A stretch of 33,020 bases of DNA from contig USEU01000020.1 in assembly GCA_900553805.1 (NCBI GenBank), positions 1 to 33,020 on the forward strand, given 5' to 3'. The first letter of the stretch is position 1. Each line of letters begins with the position of its first letter. The notes under the pieces are model-generated. The model had not been told where the DNA came from. It saw only the letters and a list, made by a program, of their open reading frames with translations, and did no database searches. Source of the stretch: an uncultured Eubacteriales bacterium (lineage in GTDB: Bacteria; Bacillota; Clostridia; Oscillospirales; Oscillospiraceae). Shown here piece by piece: positions 31,171 to 33,020 of this stretch. The position numbers were made by a program, and so were the translations under genes.

Positions 31171-32799
31171 TCAATCAGGCGTCTCCAGCGGCTGACCGTC
31201 CACCTGGACATCATAGCAGGATTCGGACGCATAGAACACCCACACATCCTCGCCCTCTTCACCGATATCGTGGACATCACACTGCTCCACCCGGACAATG
31301 TCGCAGGAATGGAACCAGGCAGCGCCCCAGCTGCATTCGTAGATTTCGCAGCCGGTCACGTTGAGGCAGACGCAGTAGGTAGCGTCCACACCCAGAGTGC
31401 CGCAGCCATAGAGCTTGCAGCCCTCCACCGAAGCATCGCTGACGCTCTCCAGCCGGACGACGCCGCCGGTGCAGGTGCCCGGCTCGATGGTGTGGCCCAC
31501 CTTGATATTGCGCACTGTCAGGCCGGTGAGGTTGTAAAAGCTCAGCACATTGGCGTAGCGCGGCTCCGTCACGATGGAAACCGCGTCCGGGCTTTCCGCC
31601 TCGATGGTCAGGTTATCCGCGCCCTCGATCACCAGCTCGTAGCCGTCGAACACCTGCTCCCAGCGGAAGTAGAGGCCGCCGCGGCCGCCATAGGTGGCAG
31701 ACTTGACCAGATCATACTCTCCCGGCTCTAAATAGATGGTAACGTCGCTGCCCAGCGCAGCCAGGAATTCATCCACCGTGGAAACATGAATTTTGCCGTC
31801 CTCCCCGGCGCTCACCTCCGGCAGCTCCGGCCCGCCCTGGGGCTGCCAGGTGACGGCGCGCATCTTCATGGAGTCCAGGTCCGCGGCGCTGAGCGGATCG
31901 CCCTGGGCTGACACGGCAGGGATACTGCCCTGCGCCCATCCCGCGCCGTTGTTAAAGCGGCAGCTCTCCACCGTGACCGGGGTGCCGTTCGCAGTAAAGA
32001 TGGCCTCGGCCTCGTTATTGTGGACATCCAGGCCGCCCAGGTAGACGCCGGGGCAATCGACGGCGAAGAGCGTGCTGAACATATCGCCGCGATTATTGTA
32101 GATTTCGGAATTGATGATCGCCACATCCTGAGAGCTGTGGATGGCAAAGCCCTCCAGGACGATCTCGCAATCGTAGAATTTGCTGTTTTCAAAAAGGACG
32201 TTTTCGCTCTGTCTGACCTCGACACAGCCGTAGCTGCATTCGTAAATGTCGCAGCCATCCACATGGACGTTCCGGCAGGCATTCAGGCTGATGCCCAAGA
32301 TGCCGCATCCATAGAGGCGGGAGCCGCTGATCTCTACGTCCTCGCAGTCCTCCAGGTACAGCACGCCGCCGATGCAGGCGCCCTGCTCCCGGGTATGGCC
32401 CACCACCAGATTGGTCAATTGCAGCCCCTTCACATTGTCGAAGCGCAGCACATTGGCATAGCGCGGCTCGGTGGAGATGGTCACGGCCATGGGATCCGCG
32501 CTCACAATGGAGAGGTTCTCCACATCGGTGATCACCAGCTCATAGCCGTCGTAGCCGCCCTCCCAGTGGTAATAGTCCCCGCCGCCCCGGGAATAGTTCA
32601 CGGCATCGGTCAGGTTGTATTCCCCGGCAGCCAGGACGATCTGCGTATTGGGCGCGATGGCATCCAAGAACTCATCCACGCTGAACACCTCAACGGTATT
32701 CAGCCCCTCCTCCTGAGCGGAGGCAGCGGTGCAAAGTCCCATCAGAAGCAGCAGCGCGCACAGCGCCAGCGCCGCCCTTTTCAGTGTTTTTTGAAGCAT
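31171..32799 (-). CDS. Secreted right-handed beta-helix protein with two homologous halves
   Basis: This 542-residue protein starts with a signal peptide (about residues 1-29, ending AASA). Two related beta-helix regions follow, at about 34-240 and 360-540. Both have VDEFL, an AGEYNL/PGEYDL step, YDGYELVI/FDGYELVI, EPRYANVL, a VGHT box with a conserved Cys-x-GGV, LYGCG and IYECS. The repeated short beta-strand rungs fit pectate-lyase-like or parallel beta-helix proteins, but no catalytic site of a known lyase is clear. It has no sorting signal, so it is probably released. The ATG at 32799 is used because it begins the signal peptide. Polysaccharide binding is a possibility, not shown. Confidence 0.85.
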   Translation of the reverse strand: MLQKTLKRAALALCALLLLMGLCTAASAQEEGLNTVEVFSVDEFLDAIAPNTQIVLAAGEYNLTDAVNYSRGGGDYYHWEGGYDGYELVITDVENLSIVSADPMAVTISTEPRYANVLRFDNVKGLQLTNLVVGHTREQGACIGGVLYLEDCEDVEISGSRLYGCGILGISLNACRNVHVDGCDIYECSYGCVEVRQSENVLFENSKFYDCEIVLEGFAIHSSQDVAIINSEIYNNRGDMFSTLFAVDCPGVYLGGLDVHNNEAEAIFTANGTPVTVESCRFNNGAGWAQGSIPAVSAQGDPLSAADLDSMKMRAVTWQPQGGPELPEVSAGEDGKIHVSTVDEFLAALGSDVTIYLEPGEYDLVKSATYGGRGGLYFRWEQVFDGYELVIEGADNLTIEAESPDAVSIVTEPRYANVLSFYNLTGLTVRNIKVGHTIEPGTCTGGVVRLESVSDASVEGCKLYGCGTLGVDATYCVCLNVTGCEIYECSWGAAWFHSCDIVRVEQCDVHDIGEEGEDVWVFYASESCYDVQVDGQPLETPD

Positions 32800-32835
32800 T
32801 TGATTTCCATCCTTTCCGTTTCGTTTTCTGGTTAT

Positions 32836-32864
32836 AACATACCACATTGGGCATTTCCTGTCAA
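32836..32864 (-). promoter_or_regulatory. Predicted promoter of the beta-helix protein gene
   Basis: On the minus strand a perfect TTGACA (32864-32859), 17 bases, then TATGTT (32841-32836) with extended TGG. The start point would be about 30 bases before the ATG at 32799. Confidence 0.7.
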
Positions 32865-32892
32865 CGAAAGTGGAAATTCTTAGGAGAATCTT

Positions 32893-32940
32893 AAAAAAGC
32901 AGGCCGCCGGCTCTGCTCAGTGTGCAAAGTCAGCGGCCTG
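32893..32940 (-). terminator. Terminator between the right-end repeat and the beta-helix gene
   Basis: Arms CAGGCCGC (32900-32907) and GCGGCCTG (32933-32940) enclose a 25-base loop. On the minus strand the stem is followed by TTTTTT. It would stop transcription entering from the repeat or from beyond the window. Confidence 0.7.
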
Positions 32941-32969
32941 ATAAATGCCACCAAGGCGGCAATACTTAA

Positions 32970-33020
32970 GGCAACACCGCACAATTTGGCAAGAAGCCCC
33001 GGCCTGGATTTTTGGATCAA
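32970..33020 (+). repeat. Left end of a third repeat copy, cut by the window edge
   Basis: The 51 bases match the first 51 bases of the element at 29970 with two differences. TA lies one base before GGCAAC, as at the other ends. It has the same orientation as the other two copies. Confidence 0.88.

Noticed and set aside
1..33020. CRISPR array, prophage or plasmid origin
   Set aside because: No regularly spaced direct repeats, cas genes, phage structural genes, integrase or replication initiator were seen.

Overview
The window is GC-rich, densely coded DNA from a Gram-positive Firmicute. Its gene order and families (tig-clpP-clpX-lon-engB, rplS-lepB-rbgA-rnhB-yraN, a small protein resembling the Spo0A C-terminal domain, strong AGGAGG-type ribosome sites, extended -10 promoters) point to a gut-type Clostridia lineage, probably the Oscillospiraceae/Ruminococcaceae group. 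The lineage is inferred from synteny and motifs, not from a search. Both window ends lie 51 bases inside copies of the same repeat, so the window may be one complete assembly contig broken at repeats.

Layout. 1-1026: end of a repeat copy, a small Spo0A-C-like protein and an XRE regulator whose promoter is bracketed by inverted 14-base sites. 1091-12709: a LacI-type regulatory locus. The minus-strand unit is oppA-oppB-oppC-oppD-oppF, a serine-less esterase-like protein, an alpha/beta hydrolase and the LacI regulator. The divergent plus-strand unit is a MATE efflux pump and an esterase. The 571-base intergenic region carries two similar promoters and several copies of a CGTGCACG-type operator word. 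12711-14986: tRNA-Ser(CGA), a Cys-rich small protein, a YaiI/YqxD-family protein, an RluA-type pseudouridine synthase, a small membrane protein and a decayed GNAT gene. 14991-21391: the protein quality-control cluster tig, clpP, clpX, lon and engB. 21528-25658: the lepB-rbgA-rnhB-yraN-dipeptidase-phosphoesterase operon. 25816-26157: rplS with its own promoter and terminator. 26277-27236: a family 2 glycosyltransferase. 27351-29945: a three-gene ABC-2 exporter whose leader holds an intrinsic terminator. 29970-33020: a 219-base hairpin-forming repeat, a GNAT acetyltransferase, a secreted beta-helix protein with two homologous halves, and the start of another repeat copy.

How the genes may work together. 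In the LacI locus, an Opp-type importer, two esterases with complete triads, one esterase-like protein without its serine, and an efflux pump seem to share one set of operators. A reasonable but unproven reading is import of an acylated compound, ester hydrolysis in the cytoplasm and export of a released product. The rest is mostly conserved housekeeping. The most unusual items are the serine-less esterase homologue, the shared operators, the repeat family and the exporter leader.
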